From positions 48,486 to 112,485 of the forward strand of contig CAMYMU010000068.1 in NCBI GenBank assembly GCA_947259575.1: a DNA stretch of 64,000 nucleotides. The letters are read 5' to 3'. The notes below the pieces were generated by a model, which searched no databases, had not been told where the DNA came from, and saw only the letters and a program-made list of their open reading frames with translations. Positions 24,774 to 34,988 of this stretch are shown piece after piece; the stretch's first letter is position 1, and each line of letters opens with the position of its first letter. The translations under genes were made by a program, and so were the position numbers. This DNA is from an uncultured Ectothiorhodospiraceae bacterium (GTDB taxonomy: Bacteria; Pseudomonadota; Gammaproteobacteria; UBA6429; Thiohalophilaceae).

Positions 24774-26384
24774 TTATAAATGATCTTCGATTGGCAAAAA
24801 CGAAAATATGTCACTACTGAACATTTGTAATAGATTGGTTTTTGGTGGCTCATGGTATCGCGTCGAAGGGTTGGTCGTCAGGTCATCCCAATGAATATAA
24901 TATTCTTCTTCATACTCATCCTCAGCACTCGTCACCCCCAGTTTATATGCGACTTTATTTATCTGGTTGTCCCACCAATCACCAATTTTGCCTGCTAGAT
25001 CGCTATCAAACAGCATAATACCCATTTCCGTGTTTAGTTTTGATGAACGAGGATCCAGATTAAACGAGCCAATAAATACATTTTTTCGATCAAGAACATA
25101 TATTTTTGAATGTAAACTTGCCCGTGAAGAGCTGGTTATCGATCTCTTTTTCTTGCTCTGCTTCTTATCTTTTGCATCACCGTAATTTACCTGAGCTGTA
25201 ATTTTTATCTCATAAAGATCGACTTTATTTTCTAGCAACTGGACTCTATATGGTGCATAGGCTGAATACACAATAGGTACATCAGTAGAGGCAAGCGAAT
25301 TAGTCAACACCTTCACTGATACGTCTCGTTTTCTCAGTGCTTTTATACGGTTCATGCCTCGCCAGCCAGGAATAAAATAAGGTGAGACTAAAATTAATTC
25401 TTTGTTTGTAGCGTCAATGTAGGGTGTTAATTTTGGCAGCAGGAATTTTGTTGTATCATGGTCCTCTGGCTGCACCTTGTTGGGTGGATCATAGATAACC
25501 TTGGCCTTACTCCAATGCAGACTTAGTTTTTTATTTTGTAATTTATTTATAAAATCAGATTTTTTTACTGCGCTAATGTAGGGTGTCTTATAAGATTTTA
25601 TAAAAAAATCCTCTAGGTTGCGTTTCAAAGCTTGCGGAGTAATCTTTTCCTGGTGGATGTTCAACACATTGATGGGTATTGCCTTATCATGATTCCAGTA
25701 CTCGTCAAATTGCTGAGACACATCATTAACGACTTTTCCAATCGCCATTATGTCAAAGTCATGAAAATCCAGAGATGGATTGGCTTCAAAATATTCATCA
25801 CCGATATTTCGCCCCCCGACGATGGTGACTTGATTATCAATAGTGAAGGACTTGTTATGCATGCGCCGATTAACCCGAAAGAAATCGGTAATAAAATCAA
25901 ACAGTCGAAAACCACGATTTGGAAAGGGATTGAACAACCTCACTTCAATGTTTTTATGATTATCTAACGCCAACAATGGTGCATCGATCTCCGTGGTATG
26001 AATATCATCTAAAAGTAGTCGCACTCTCACGCCTCGATTTGCGGCTGAGAGCAAGGCATGCATCAAGAGCTTTCCGGTTGTGTCGTTATGCCAAATATAA
26101 TACTGAACATCGATACTACGTTCTGCATGTTTGGCAAGGATATAACGCGCGGTGAAAGCATCGATTCCGCTCGCTAATGGTAGAACACCGGCTTCACTTG
26201 AAGTCGGTACCTGTTTATTTATTAATGCTGTAGAGACTTTCCCCAGATGTGTTGTCTCAGTATCTTGAAATGAGAATGACTCGGTCTTGTTAATTTCAGT
26301 GGGTAATGAGGTGCAGCCGCTTGCCAGGATCAGGCAAACAGATATAAATAAAACACGAAAAGAATGTAGTTTGAGGAATTTCAA
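24774..26384 (-). CDS. Phospholipase D-family lipoprotein (ClsC-like cardiolipin synthase)
   Basis: Protein of 536 aa with signal peptide and lipobox ASGC (Cys24). Two HKD motifs are seen, HNKSFTIDNQVTIVGGRN (about 177-194) and HSKIYVLDRKNVFIGSFN (about 426-443), each followed by the Gly-Gly/Ser-Phe-Asn type tail. Other family blocks are DVQYYIWHNDTTGKLLM (about 93-109) and LILVSPYFIPG. This is the ClsC/YmdC type, which joins phosphatidylglycerol and phosphatidylethanolamine to cardiolipin. The ymdB partner is not adjacent. The lipoprotein anchor is common in this subfamily. Confidence 0.85.
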   Translation of the reverse strand: MKFLKLHSFRVLFISVCLILASGCTSLPTEINKTESFSFQDTETTHLGKVSTALINKQVPTSSEAGVLPLASGIDAFTARYILAKHAERSIDVQYYIWHNDTTGKLLMHALLSAANRGVRVRLLLDDIHTTEIDAPLLALDNHKNIEVRLFNPFPNRGFRLFDFITDFFRVNRRMHNKSFTIDNQVTIVGGRNIGDEYFEANPSLDFHDFDIMAIGKVVNDVSQQFDEYWNHDKAIPINVLNIHQEKITPQALKRNLEDFFIKSYKTPYISAVKKSDFINKLQNKKLSLHWSKAKVIYDPPNKVQPEDHDTTKFLLPKLTPYIDATNKELILVSPYFIPGWRGMNRIKALRKRDVSVKVLTNSLASTDVPIVYSAYAPYRVQLLENKVDLYEIKITAQVNYGDAKDKKQSKKKRSITSSSRASLHSKIYVLDRKNVFIGSFNLDPRSSKLNTEMGIMLFDSDLAGKIGDWWDNQINKVAYKLGVTSAEDEYEEEYYIHWDDLTTNPSTRYHEPPKTNLLQMFSSDIFSFLPIEDHL

Positions 26385-26530
26385 TGACTAAGTCCTAACA
26401 TATACTATTATACTAAACTTAATCTGTTATTAGTCTTGGTTCAAGACTCTTTAAACGCTCTTGGCATTGCAGTTTGAACTTTATCTGAGTCTTAGGTTTG
26501 TATTTCTACCTAAGCTGGAATCATCCCTTA

Positions 26531-28696
26531 CTAAACACCTTTCAGAAAAGCGGACGAAGCGTCTTCTGATTCACTTGTCTCTACACCAGCGATAATACGT
26601 TCACAGACGTGTGACAACTTCTCGAATAAGCCACCCAGTTCGTCCATGTTCATATTCATCGCCTGGAACTCGATGGTTCCAGCTAGATTGCTTAATTCGA
26701 CAAAACCAAAGTTACCACCAGTACCCTTTATCTGGTGGGCAAGATCTTTGAGTCGTTCCCAATTTTTCTGCTTGAGTGCCTCTTCAACATGCTTTAGCAC
26801 CTCTGGTAAATTTTTAATGTAGTTATGAACTAACTCAATAATTTCAGGATCGTCCTCAAGCAGCACAGACTTAATTGGCTCCACCTGAGAGTCAGCCTCA
26901 TCCCTGAACCTCAAGTAATAGGATACAACTTCGTGAAACTGTTCCTTCTCTATGGGTTTGGTGAGGAAATCATTGCATCCAGCTTCAAGACACCGGTTCT
27001 TGTCCTCATTCATCGCATTAGCCGTGAGGGCGACGATAGGCTTATCATATCCCCGTTCGCGCAGAAGGCGCGTCGCCTGCAGCCCATCCATTTCAGGCAT
27101 TTGCATATCCATCATAATAAGATCAAAGTCGCCCGCTTCTGCTTTGTCTACGGCAATACGGCCATTATCTGCCAACGTTACATCAGCGCCTAAACGATGC
27201 AACAACATTGATAGCAATTGCTGGTTGTCCTGGTTATCCTCTGCGAGCAATACCGTCCCTGACAATATTTCACTTGGTAATGGTTCGATAGTGGCCTGCT
27301 CAGGAGCAGGAATGTGTTCCTTATCATAAACCATTTCAACATCTGCTAATGGGCCCGTTGCAACAGTCAGTTTGAAGTGGCTACCATGCCCTGGTTCACT
27401 TTCAGCAATTAGCGAACCACCTAGGGCACTTGCAAGCTGTTTGGATAACGATAGGCCGAGTCCGGTGCCGCCGTACTTTCCGGTTGTGGATGAATCCGCC
27501 TGTTTAAAAGGTTCGAAGACTTTTTCTATTTGCTTCTCGTTCATACCAATGCCGGAATCAACAACCTCAAAGGTCATCTGATCAGCTTGGTTATCAACAC
27601 TTAGATTGATGTGAACGTGACCCTTGTCAGTGAATTTCACAGCATTACTGCAAATGTTCAGCAAGATCTGCTTGAGTCGTAATGGATCACTTTGGATCTG
27701 CTCTGGTAAAGGGAACTGGTAGTTCACCCCGTACACTACCCCTTTCTCTTCTGCTTTCGGTCGGACAAAGGGATCGATCTCTGCAAGTAAGTGGAATGGT
27801 GACAGTGATGCTCGTTCAATATCTAGCTTGTTTGCTTCGATTTTTGATAAATCGAGAATATCATTGATGATCTGTAGCAGGTGCTTACCGCTGCGGATAA
27901 TAGTCGAAATTGCCCGATGGCGGTCTTCCATAGACTGATTGCTGTAGAGAGATGTTTCAGCAAAACCAATAATGGCCGTTAGTGGGGTACGTATTTCGTG
28001 GCTCATGTTGGCGAGGAATGCTGACTTGCTGCGGGTTGCTGCTGCAGCCTGAACTAGCTCTTCATTCTTGCGTGTCACTTCACGTGCTACCAAGATGCCA
28101 ATAGCAAGAATCAAAAAGACAACAATCACACTACTAGTGACAACCAACAAAAGAGTTTCCTCTAACTCACCCTGGCCGGTTTTCACAGCTTGTTGCGCAT
28201 AATCACGCTGTAACTCTACGAGCTCATCAAGTAAGGCAAGCAATTTGGTCTGTTCCTGGTGTGCTAATTCGACTGCCGAGATAATCTCATGGCGGGGCCG
28301 TCTCTCAGCTAACAACGCAGCAGCTCGTTGATTCAATGGTTGCGCAATTCGCACTTGCTGGGTAAGACGCTCGTGAATATCTTTCTCACGTTCATCTGTT
28401 GGTAGGTCCAGCAACTGCCGACGCGCAACACGATAAGGACCCGCATAATCATAGAAATGCATCAGTTCATCATCGAGCTTAAAAGGATCATCCATGGCTA
28501 GCATTGAGTGCATACTGATTTGACGCAAACGGATAGATTCGCGCATAGTATTGGCCAACTCTACTTTTGCGTTGTTAACCTCGACGAGCGTCGTGACACT
28601 GTCGTTTGCCGTGCTGATTTGATGCAGGCCAATGGCTCCTGCCAATACCATCAAGACAATGACGACACCGAAACCTAGGAGAACTGTAAATCGCAT
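26531..28696 (-). CDS. Hybrid sensor histidine kinase with receiver and HPt domains
   Basis: Protein of 721 aa. A first membrane helix (about 4-24), a periplasmic four-helix-type sensor domain (about 25-180) and a second helix (about 182-204) precede the kinase. HisKA carries phosphoacceptor His233 in NMSHEIRTPL. The ATPase domain shows NAVKF (about 351), DSGIGM (about 380) and GGTGLGLSLS (about 409). The receiver has LLAEDNQDN and phosphorylated Asp530, and the C-terminal HPt has His654 in AHQIKGTGG. This is a complete BarA/EvgS-like phosphorelay, but no response regulator or target gene is adjacent. Signal unknown. Confidence 0.93.
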   Translation of the reverse strand: MRFTVLLGFGVVIVLMVLAGAIGLHQISTANDSVTTLVEVNNAKVELANTMRESIRLRQISMHSMLAMDDPFKLDDELMHFYDYAGPYRVARRQLLDLPTDEREKDIHERLTQQVRIAQPLNQRAAALLAERRPRHEIISAVELAHQEQTKLLALLDELVELQRDYAQQAVKTGQGELEETLLLVVTSSVIVVFLILAIGILVAREVTRKNEELVQAAAATRSKSAFLANMSHEIRTPLTAIIGFAETSLYSNQSMEDRHRAISTIIRSGKHLLQIINDILDLSKIEANKLDIERASLSPFHLLAEIDPFVRPKAEEKGVVYGVNYQFPLPEQIQSDPLRLKQILLNICSNAVKFTDKGHVHINLSVDNQADQMTFEVVDSGIGMNEKQIEKVFEPFKQADSSTTGKYGGTGLGLSLSKQLASALGGSLIAESEPGHGSHFKLTVATGPLADVEMVYDKEHIPAPEQATIEPLPSEILSGTVLLAEDNQDNQQLLSMLLHRLGADVTLADNGRIAVDKAEAGDFDLIMMDMQMPEMDGLQATRLLRERGYDKPIVALTANAMNEDKNRCLEAGCNDFLTKPIEKEQFHEVVSYYLRFRDEADSQVEPIKSVLLEDDPEIIELVHNYIKNLPEVLKHVEEALKQKNWERLKDLAHQIKGTGGNFGFVELSNLAGTIEFQAMNMNMDELGGLFEKLSHVCERIIAGVETSESEDASSAFLKGV

Positions 28697-28822
28697 ATGG
28701 GACTTCTGTTTAGCTAACTCATTGAAAATATATCGGCACCAAAACCTGGATCTTGAAACCGTGTATATATAATAAGAATCGTCTGTGGGGGAGAAAAATG
28801 TGGCTAATATCTAAGTTATTGA

Positions 28823-29716
28823 TTAGTGGCGTGTTTCAGAGGGTGAGTTTGATACCGTGCTAGCAAATAGACCTTCCACATCCACACTATCAAACTCATA
28901 TTTCTGGTTGCAAAATTCACAGGCAACACCGACATTTCCTTGTTCTTCAATAATTGAAGTTAATTCAGTGATACCGATCGATCGCAACATATTAGTCACT
29001 CGCTCTCGTGAGCAGGAACAACGAAAACAGACAGGTAGTGGTTCAAATACCCTGACTGTTTCTTCGTGATAGAGTCGGTATAATAAATTTAATTCTTCAA
29101 CCTTGAGCAACTCTTCTTTCTGAACGGTGCTAGAAAGTTGAATAATCCGATTCCAGGCATCGGCATCTTCTTCTTCGATGACCTCATTTTTACCATCATC
29201 TGGGAGCTTTTGTAGCAACAGGCCAGCTGCGCGTTGTCCGTCTGCTGCCAGCCATAGATGCGTATCTAATTGCTCAGACTGTTGCAGATAATTCATCAAT
29301 GCATCGGAGAGATTTTCACCTTTTAGCTCAACGATACTTTGATAGCGTTCCTGCTCATCGGTCGGTTCAAGTGTAATTGTCAATTGTCCCTCACCAGCAA
29401 GACTCATTAAATCACCTTGATCAGGTAAATCCTGCCAATGTGCCAGGCCACGTAATTCACGGGCATTACTGCACTCCACCACCATCAATGTAATCGGTCC
29501 TTTTCCCTGCAATTGAATAACTAAACGGCCATTGAGTTTCAAGGTTGCCGCCAGTAATACTGCAGCTGCCATCATTTCGCCCAACATATCGCGAACTAAA
29601 GGTGGGTATTCATGTTTTTCAAGAATGGCTTGCCAGGTCGCGTCGAGATGCACTACTTCACCGCGGATCGGTGTCTTTTCAAACATAAAACGCTGGAGTG
29701 TATCGTTGTCGGACAT
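28823..29716 (-). CDS. hslO: Redox-regulated chaperone Hsp33
   Basis: Protein of 297 aa. The C-terminal zinc-binding redox switch shows CSC followed about 30 residues later by CEFC (FRCSCSRERV and VACEFCNQKY). The N-terminal domain has the typical RGEVVHLDATWQAILEKHEY block near 18-37. It holds unfolding proteins during oxidative stress in the cytosol. A well-spaced AGGAAAA precedes the ATG. It lies downstream of the TRAP operon on the same strand; no functional link is implied. Confidence 0.95.
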   Translation of the reverse strand: MSDNDTLQRFMFEKTPIRGEVVHLDATWQAILEKHEYPPLVRDMLGEMMAAAVLLAATLKLNGRLVIQLQGKGPITLMVVECSNARELRGLAHWQDLPDQGDLMSLAGEGQLTITLEPTDEQERYQSIVELKGENLSDALMNYLQQSEQLDTHLWLAADGQRAAGLLLQKLPDDGKNEVIEEEDADAWNRIIQLSSTVQKEELLKVEELNLLYRLYHEETVRVFEPLPVCFRCSCSRERVTNMLRSIGITELTSIIEEQGNVGVACEFCNQKYEFDSVDVEGLFASTVSNSPSETRH

Positions 29717-29752
29717 GAATTTTCCTGTAATACTTTTTGGAATCGTTAGTTA

Positions 29753-31027
29753 CTAGTTTAGCAAAAACAACGATAGATCTGGCCAATATGTAATGATGAG
29801 AAGCGCGATTAGTAATATAAAGAAATAAGGGATCGTAGCGCGATACAACTCCATGACCGGGCGATTAAACCGATAACTGGCAATAAATAAGTTCATTCCG
29901 ACCGGTGGTGTGAAATAACCAATCTGCATATTGGCCAGGAAAATAATACCCAGGTGTATTGGGTTAATACCATAACTCATGGCGATCGGAAAAATAATCG
30001 GGACTATAATGACCAACGCGGCAAATATGTCTAACATCAAGCCGAGTATTAGTAAAAATATATTAAGCAAAATAAGGAAAGTATATTTACTATCCACATA
30101 TGACTTAATTGTATCAAACAACCGTGTCGGTACTTCTGTATCAATCATGTAGTTCGTCAATGCCAATGAGACACCGAGAATAATTAATATCCCCCCCACC
30201 ATGACCATCGACTCGCGCATAATGCGCGGCAAATTACGGATATGAATTTCCTTTAATATAAATACTTCAACAATTAGAACATACAATGCGGTGATTGCTG
30301 CGGCCTCTGAGACAGCAAAAAATCCTGTATAGATTCCACCAAGAACAACAAAGGGCAAGGGTAATTCCCAGATGGACTCTCGTAGTGCGTTTATTACATC
30401 TTCGCGATTGTATTTTTTTTCTGTGTGAATCGGTTGCCGTGTATGTAGCATACTCCAAACTGAAAGTAGAATAATCATTAGTAAACTTGGCAACAAACCT
30501 GCGATAAATAAGTCATCAATCGCTATAGATTGATCCGTACCCAAAGATTGCACAACCACACCGTACAAGATCAACGGTAAAGAAGGTGCGAGCAATACGC
30601 CCAGGCTGCCTGAGCTTGTAATTAAACCGAGGTTAAAGCGTTCACTGTAACCAGCTTCTTTTAGAGCAGGGAAAAGCAGGGCCCCTAATGCGACAATCGT
30701 TACCCCAGAGGCTCCGGTAAATGCGGTAAAGATCGCACAGGTCACTAATGCCATGATAGCAAGGCCACCGGGTAACCAACCTAACAGTGCATTAGATAAA
30801 TTAACGAGTCTTGAGGGTGCCTTGCTTTCACCAAGTAGATAACCCGCAAATGTAAATAACGGGATCGCAATTAGAATCGGCGTCTCAGCCAGACGGTATA
30901 TCTCAATCGGTATGACAGCCAGATCGATCTCTTCCTGGCTAAACCCTGCAATCGCACCTGTCGCAATGACAATAAATAATGGCGCACCAAGCAACGCAAT
31001 CACAAGCAGCATAAGCTTGGTAATCAT
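29753..31027 (-). CDS. dctM: TRAP transporter large permease (DctM)
   Basis: Protein of 424 aa with about 12 membrane helices. Family blocks are LIAIPLFTFAGYLLGESKAPS near 51-71, TAFTGASGVTIVALGALLFPAL and the C-terminal GIIFLANMQIGYFTPPVGMNLF. It is the transport channel of a sodium-coupled importer that works with the binding protein and the small permease. The start overlaps the DctQ stop by 4 bases. The symbol names the family role; the substrate is not known to be C4-dicarboxylate. Confidence 0.92.
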   Translation of the reverse strand: MITKLMLLVIALLGAPLFIVIATGAIAGFSQEEIDLAVIPIEIYRLAETPILIAIPLFTFAGYLLGESKAPSRLVNLSNALLGWLPGGLAIMALVTCAIFTAFTGASGVTIVALGALLFPALKEAGYSERFNLGLITSSGSLGVLLAPSLPLILYGVVVQSLGTDQSIAIDDLFIAGLLPSLLMIILLSVWSMLHTRQPIHTEKKYNREDVINALRESIWELPLPFVVLGGIYTGFFAVSEAAAITALYVLIVEVFILKEIHIRNLPRIMRESMVMVGGILIILGVSLALTNYMIDTEVPTRLFDTIKSYVDSKYTFLILLNIFLLILGLMLDIFAALVIIVPIIFPIAMSYGINPIHLGIIFLANMQIGYFTPPVGMNLFIASYRFNRPVMELYRATIPYFFILLIALLIITYWPDLSLFLLN

Positions 31028-31545
31028 GGTTTGCTCTTCCTTGCCAGGATATCACGCACATTAATAATGAAATGGAGAAAAAAACGCAGCGCAATGAGAG
31101 TAAAGGCGATAGGTAGAATCGATTCTAGAATCCAGGCAGATATACCTGAGAAAGCCTTTGATTCTGCTTCATATTCCATAATGACAAAGCGTATGGAATG
31201 ATAGGCCAGTATTGCTGAAATGCCACAGGAAAAAATATTCGTAAATGCTTTAGCAAAATCTCGTTTTGAGTCTGAAAGGAAACGGGTCAGCAAATCTATG
31301 GTGATATGTTTATTTTCTCGCGTAGCTGCCAGCGCGCCCAAAAGACCAATCCAGAGAACCATTACCCGTAAGAGTGGATCAGCCCAGATAAGTCCAGAGT
31401 CAAAAAGATTACGTAGAAAAATTTGCGAGGTCGATAACACGATCATGCCGAATAACAATAAGGCAAGTATACTGTCTTCGATGCAGTGAATCTTGTGGAG
31501 CAGCCCCTTCAACTGAGCCTTCAACAAAGATGGACTATTTGGCAT
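31024..31545 (-). CDS. dctQ: TRAP transporter small permease (DctQ)
   Basis: Protein of 173 aa with four membrane helices. The conserved RNLFDSGLIWADPLLRVMVLWIG segment covers about 45-67 (quoted in part), typical of DctQ, and is followed by AATRENKHITIDLL. It bridges the binding protein and the large permease. The start lies inside the end of the dctP gene (11-base overlap), so translation is probably coupled. Confidence 0.9.
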   Translation of the reverse strand: MPNSPSLLKAQLKGLLHKIHCIEDSILALLLFGMIVLSTSQIFLRNLFDSGLIWADPLLRVMVLWIGLLGALAATRENKHITIDLLTRFLSDSKRDFAKAFTNIFSCGISAILAYHSIRFVIMEYEAESKAFSGISAWILESILPIAFTLIALRFFLHFIINVRDILARKSKP

Positions 31546-32554
31546 TTTTCAGTTTGTTTTTTTGCCGATATTCTTGCAGCATAGATGTCAGGACATTATA
31601 CATTTCTTCAGTATAGAGCCCCTTCTGCTTCATTGACTGGATTGTCTTATCAGCCAGCTTACCCCAGCGAATTTCTTCTTGTTTGGTTAAACTTAAAAAT
31701 TCTATACCCTGTTGTTTGAGTGCTTCACGCGCATTTTCATTATCTTCGCGATTGATAGCATCTAGCTCTTTAAATACCTTGGCCATTGTATCGGTTACAA
31801 TTTTTTTATCTTTGGCATTAATTTTATTAAAAGCTTTTTCATCAAGAACAAATGCTCCTACCAGAAATACAAGTGGGATATCTGTTACAAATTTTACTTT
31901 AGTATGCCATTGAAAGGCGATGGCACCCGTCGTGTTGCTACCAATTGTATCAATCAACCCTGTTTGTAAGCCCGTATAGACATCTGATAAGGGTAACTGG
32001 ACGGGTGAAATTCCTACGGTCTCATATATAGTTTGGCTGATAGAATCACCTTCCGGTAACCAATTCTTCAGAGTGGAAAGTTCTTCTACTCTTCTGACCG
32101 GCGTCCTAGACATAAAGTAAGCAAAGCCACCTTCACTAATGCCCAGCACTTTAATACCTTTATTCAGCAGTCCTGCACTTATCATTTTATCCATCTTGTT
32201 ACGCACATAGTCGACTTCATCTATGGTCTGAAAGATGAAAGGCAGGCTGTATATTTGAATGTCAGGGTAAATCTCAGCTAGACCGCCACCGGTGAATGCA
32301 CCGCCGTGTAACTGGCCGATACGCATTTTCTTTAACATGCTTTTATCGGAGCCCATCACTCCACCAGTGTAAAACTTGAACTTCACACGACCTTGGGTTT
32401 TTTCTTTTATAAGATTGGCACCCTCACGGATTTTTTTCATCCAGGTGGTCCCATCAGGAGCAATAGTTGCAATTTTGAAGGTGCGCGCTTCGGCTACAGG
32501 GGAAAGAATCAGAATGCTGAGCAAGCTGAATATGGTTATTGAGATTTTAACCAT
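31535..32554 (-). CDS. dctP: TRAP transporter substrate-binding protein (DctP family, TatP type)
   Basis: Protein of 339 aa. A signal peptide ends in AEA before RTFKIATIAPDGTTWMKKI. The DctP fold is shown by FKFYTGGVMGSDKSMLKKM (about 60-78), IYSLPFIF and GLQTGLIDTIG (about 196-206). The mature N-terminus RTFKIATIAPDGT is the pattern of binding proteins that work with TatT lipoproteins. AGGAG precedes the ATG. Ligand unknown; hydrophobic or unusual organic acids are proposed for this subgroup. Confidence 0.92.
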   Translation of the reverse strand: MVKISITIFSLLSILILSPVAEARTFKIATIAPDGTTWMKKIREGANLIKEKTQGRVKFKFYTGGVMGSDKSMLKKMRIGQLHGGAFTGGGLAEIYPDIQIYSLPFIFQTIDEVDYVRNKMDKMISAGLLNKGIKVLGISEGGFAYFMSRTPVRRVEELSTLKNWLPEGDSISQTIYETVGISPVQLPLSDVYTGLQTGLIDTIGSNTTGAIAFQWHTKVKFVTDIPLVFLVGAFVLDEKAFNKINAKDKKIVTDTMAKVFKELDAINREDNENAREALKQQGIEFLSLTKQEEIRWGKLADKTIQSMKQKGLYTEEMYNVLTSMLQEYRQKNKLKNAK

Positions 32555-32576
32555 CTAAGTTCTCCTCACTTCCCGT

Positions 32577-33431
32577 TTAGAAGTATTCACCAGCTGATTG
32601 GAGTAATTCTTTCGCTTCCTGTTTTGCCAGTGTATTAATAAGAGTGAAGCCTGGCATATCTGCCTCAGCACTGATTACTTCATTGAGCAGTCTATCATGC
32701 AGTTCACGATTATACACCAGGCGTGCATAGTGACGTGCAAACAAAACTTTGTTCATAAGATTTTTTCCGCCGGACAAACTAATTGCCTTTTCAAAATGCT
32801 TGCGCCCCTCTTCCGGCTTACCGCCAAGACTAGGAGGGCGTAGTGATAACAACACACCAAGATAAGTATGAGCACCACCATGATCATAGTCCTCCTGCAA
32901 GACGACTATCTTTTCCATCAGCGATGTTATTTTAGGTAGGTCGGCTACTGCATGCCAGTCCCCACCACTGACCTGAACCTTTCCTGCCCAGGCGCTACCG
33001 AATCCATATAAATAAGCAACATCACTGTTGTCGATATCCTCTAAGCTGCGAGAGAACACATCAAAAGATTGCGCATAGCTTTTACATACGGGGATTGTTT
33101 GCTCGCAGAGCGCACGCCTGGCATAGTTAAACGATTTGTTGGCAAGCCGCTGTGCACGTTGCTGATCCTCTACGAAAATAGTGGCGTATGCACTATAGAG
33201 TTTAGAACCCGCAAGCAGAATATTCGCATCTGCCGGGTTGTCATTGATCATGCCATCAATCATGATCAAATAAGCAGGTGCACCATCACGTACGGTTTTG
33301 GGATCATCCTGATTGAGTATCGCGGATGAAAGGCTAGTCGCCATATTGCCAGCAATCAGGCTAGCACAACCTGATTGTAAAATAATTAGCAGGAACAGTA
33401 GGCCTGAATAAAACTTCTTTTTGTTGTTCAT
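32577..33431 (-). CDS. TatT-family lipoprotein of a TPR-associated TRAP transporter
   Basis: Protein of 284 aa starting at ATG 33431, chosen because it places a clean lipoprotein signal (MNNKKKFYSGLLFLLIILQS, lipobox QSGC) at the N-terminus. The frame stays open to 33503. The mature protein is helical with cryptic TPR-like repeats and the family blocks FNYARRALCEQ and GGAHTYLGVLLSLRPPSLGG. TatT, known from Treponema Tp0956, forms a trimer that docks with its binding protein. It heads the operon tatT-dctP-dctQ-dctM, 22 bases before dctP. Confidence 0.85.
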   Translation of the reverse strand: MNNKKKFYSGLLFLLIILQSGCASLIAGNMATSLSSAILNQDDPKTVRDGAPAYLIMIDGMINDNPADANILLAGSKLYSAYATIFVEDQQRAQRLANKSFNYARRALCEQTIPVCKSYAQSFDVFSRSLEDIDNSDVAYLYGFGSAWAGKVQVSGGDWHAVADLPKITSLMEKIVVLQEDYDHGGAHTYLGVLLSLRPPSLGGKPEEGRKHFEKAISLSGGKNLMNKVLFARHYARLVYNRELHDRLLNEVISAEADMPGFTLINTLAKQEAKELLQSAGEYF

Positions 33432-33549
33432 CAGCAACTCGTTAAACCACGTCTCAGTGTATAAAGTTCGAACCTGATGCATTATATATCGTATATCTAA
33501 CAACTATCCGACTTTAAAAGCTATTTATCGCATCTGTTACTTCACTAAT

Positions 33550-34977
33550 TTATTTTAGTTTTTCACTCAAGATTTTATTGACCTGCGCAGGATCGGCCTT
33601 GCCTTTTGAGGCCTTCATGACCTGACCGACAAAGAAACCCATAACCTTACCCTTACCTGCCTTGAATTGCTCTACCTGGTCAGGATTGTTGGCAATGATC
33701 TCATCAATGATCTTTTCTACTTCACCTGAATCCGCTGGTTTTAGTCCACGCTTTTCAATGATCTGATCCGCATCACCTTCACCATTCCACATCGCATCAA
33801 ACACTTCTTTAGCCATCTTCGAAGTAATCGCATTCTCGGCAAGACGTTTGATCATACCTGCCAACATCTCAGCAGTAATTGGTGAATCGGTAATACTCTT
33901 GTCTTCTTTATTTAAGCGGCCGGATAAATCACCTATCACCCAGTTCGCTGCTAATTTGGCCTGACCCGACTTATTTGCGGCTTCTTCAAAGAAAGCGGCA
34001 AGATCTTTATCCGATGTCAGGATCGCTGCATCGTAATTACTCAGCCCCATGTCTTTTTCAAAACGAGCCTGCTTGACTGCAGGTAGCTCGGGTAAATCTT
34101 TCTCAATGGATCTAATATCATCTTCGGTAATTTCGACAGGCAACAAATCTGGATCCGGGAAGTAACGATAGTCCATTGCTTCTTCCTTTGAACGCATTGA
34201 ACGGGTTTCGTTTTTATCGGCATCGTAGAGGCGTGTCTCTTGCACAATTTTACCACCGGACTCGATAATGTCGATTTGACGCTCCACCTCGATGTTGATC
34301 GCCTTTTCCACAAACTTGAAGGAGTTGATGTTTTTCAATTCAGTGCGCGTCCCAAATTCTTTTTGTCCTTTTGGACGCACAGAGACGTTTGCATCACAGC
34401 GGAATGAACCTTCCTGCATATTGCCATCACTGATCTCGAGATAACGTACCAATGAGTGAATCTTTTTCATGTAGGCTACAGCTTCTTTGGCCGAGCGCAT
34501 ATCGGGCTCTGAAACAATTTCAAGCAATGGGGTGCCCGCACGGTTTAAATCGATACCGGTCATACCATGATAATCTTCGTGCAATGATTTACCTGCATCT
34601 TCTTCCAGATGAGCACGCGTTACCCCCACGATTTTTGTCTTACCATCTTCTATCTCGATCTCTACTGAACCTTTACCCACAATCGGGAGATCCATCTGGC
34701 TAATCTGGTAGCCCTTGGGTAAATCAGGATAGAAATAGTTTTTACGTGCGAAAACCGAACGGTGTGCAACCTCGGCACCAATCGCTAAACCAAACTTGAT
34801 CGCCATGGTCACCACTTCTTTATTTAAGACAGGAAGAACTCCCGGTAGACCTAAGTCAACGGCACAGGCCTGAGTATTAGGCACTGCACCATAGGCAGTA
34901 GATGCACCGGAGAAGATTTTGCTCTTGGTGGCCAACTGGGTGTGTATTTCCAGGCCAATAACTGTTTCCCATTCCAT
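33550..34977 (-). CDS. gatB: Asp/Glu-tRNA amidotransferase subunit B
   Basis: Protein of 475 aa. It starts with [20 protein letters not shown] and shows [18 protein letters not shown] near 87-104, the metal/tRNA-binding cradle pattern, followed by the helical tail domain and a YqeY-like C-terminus. GatB carries the kinase/transamidase site that converts misacylated Asp-tRNA(Asn) or Glu-tRNA(Gln). It follows gatA by 11 bases in the order gatC-gatA-gatB. Confidence 0.97.
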   Translation of the reverse strand: MEWETVIGLEIHTQLATKSKIFSGASTAYGAVPNTQACAVDLGLPGVLPVLNKEVVTMAIKFGLAIGAEVAHRSVFARKNYFYPDLPKGYQISQMDLPIVGKGSVEIEIEDGKTKIVGVTRAHLEEDAGKSLHEDYHGMTGIDLNRAGTPLLEIVSEPDMRSAKEAVAYMKKIHSLVRYLEISDGNMQEGSFRCDANVSVRPKGQKEFGTRTELKNINSFKFVEKAINIEVERQIDIIESGGKIVQETRLYDADKNETRSMRSKEEAMDYRYFPDPDLLPVEITEDDIRSIEKDLPELPAVKQARFEKDMGLSNYDAAILTSDKDLAAFFEEAANKSGQAKLAANWVIGDLSGRLNKEDKSITDSPITAEMLAGMIKRLAENAITSKMAKEVFDAMWNGEGDADQIIEKRGLKPADSGEVEKIIDEIIANNPDQVEQFKAGKGKVMGFFVGQVMKASKGKADPAQVNKILSEKLK

Positions 34978-34988
34978 ATTCGCTACTC

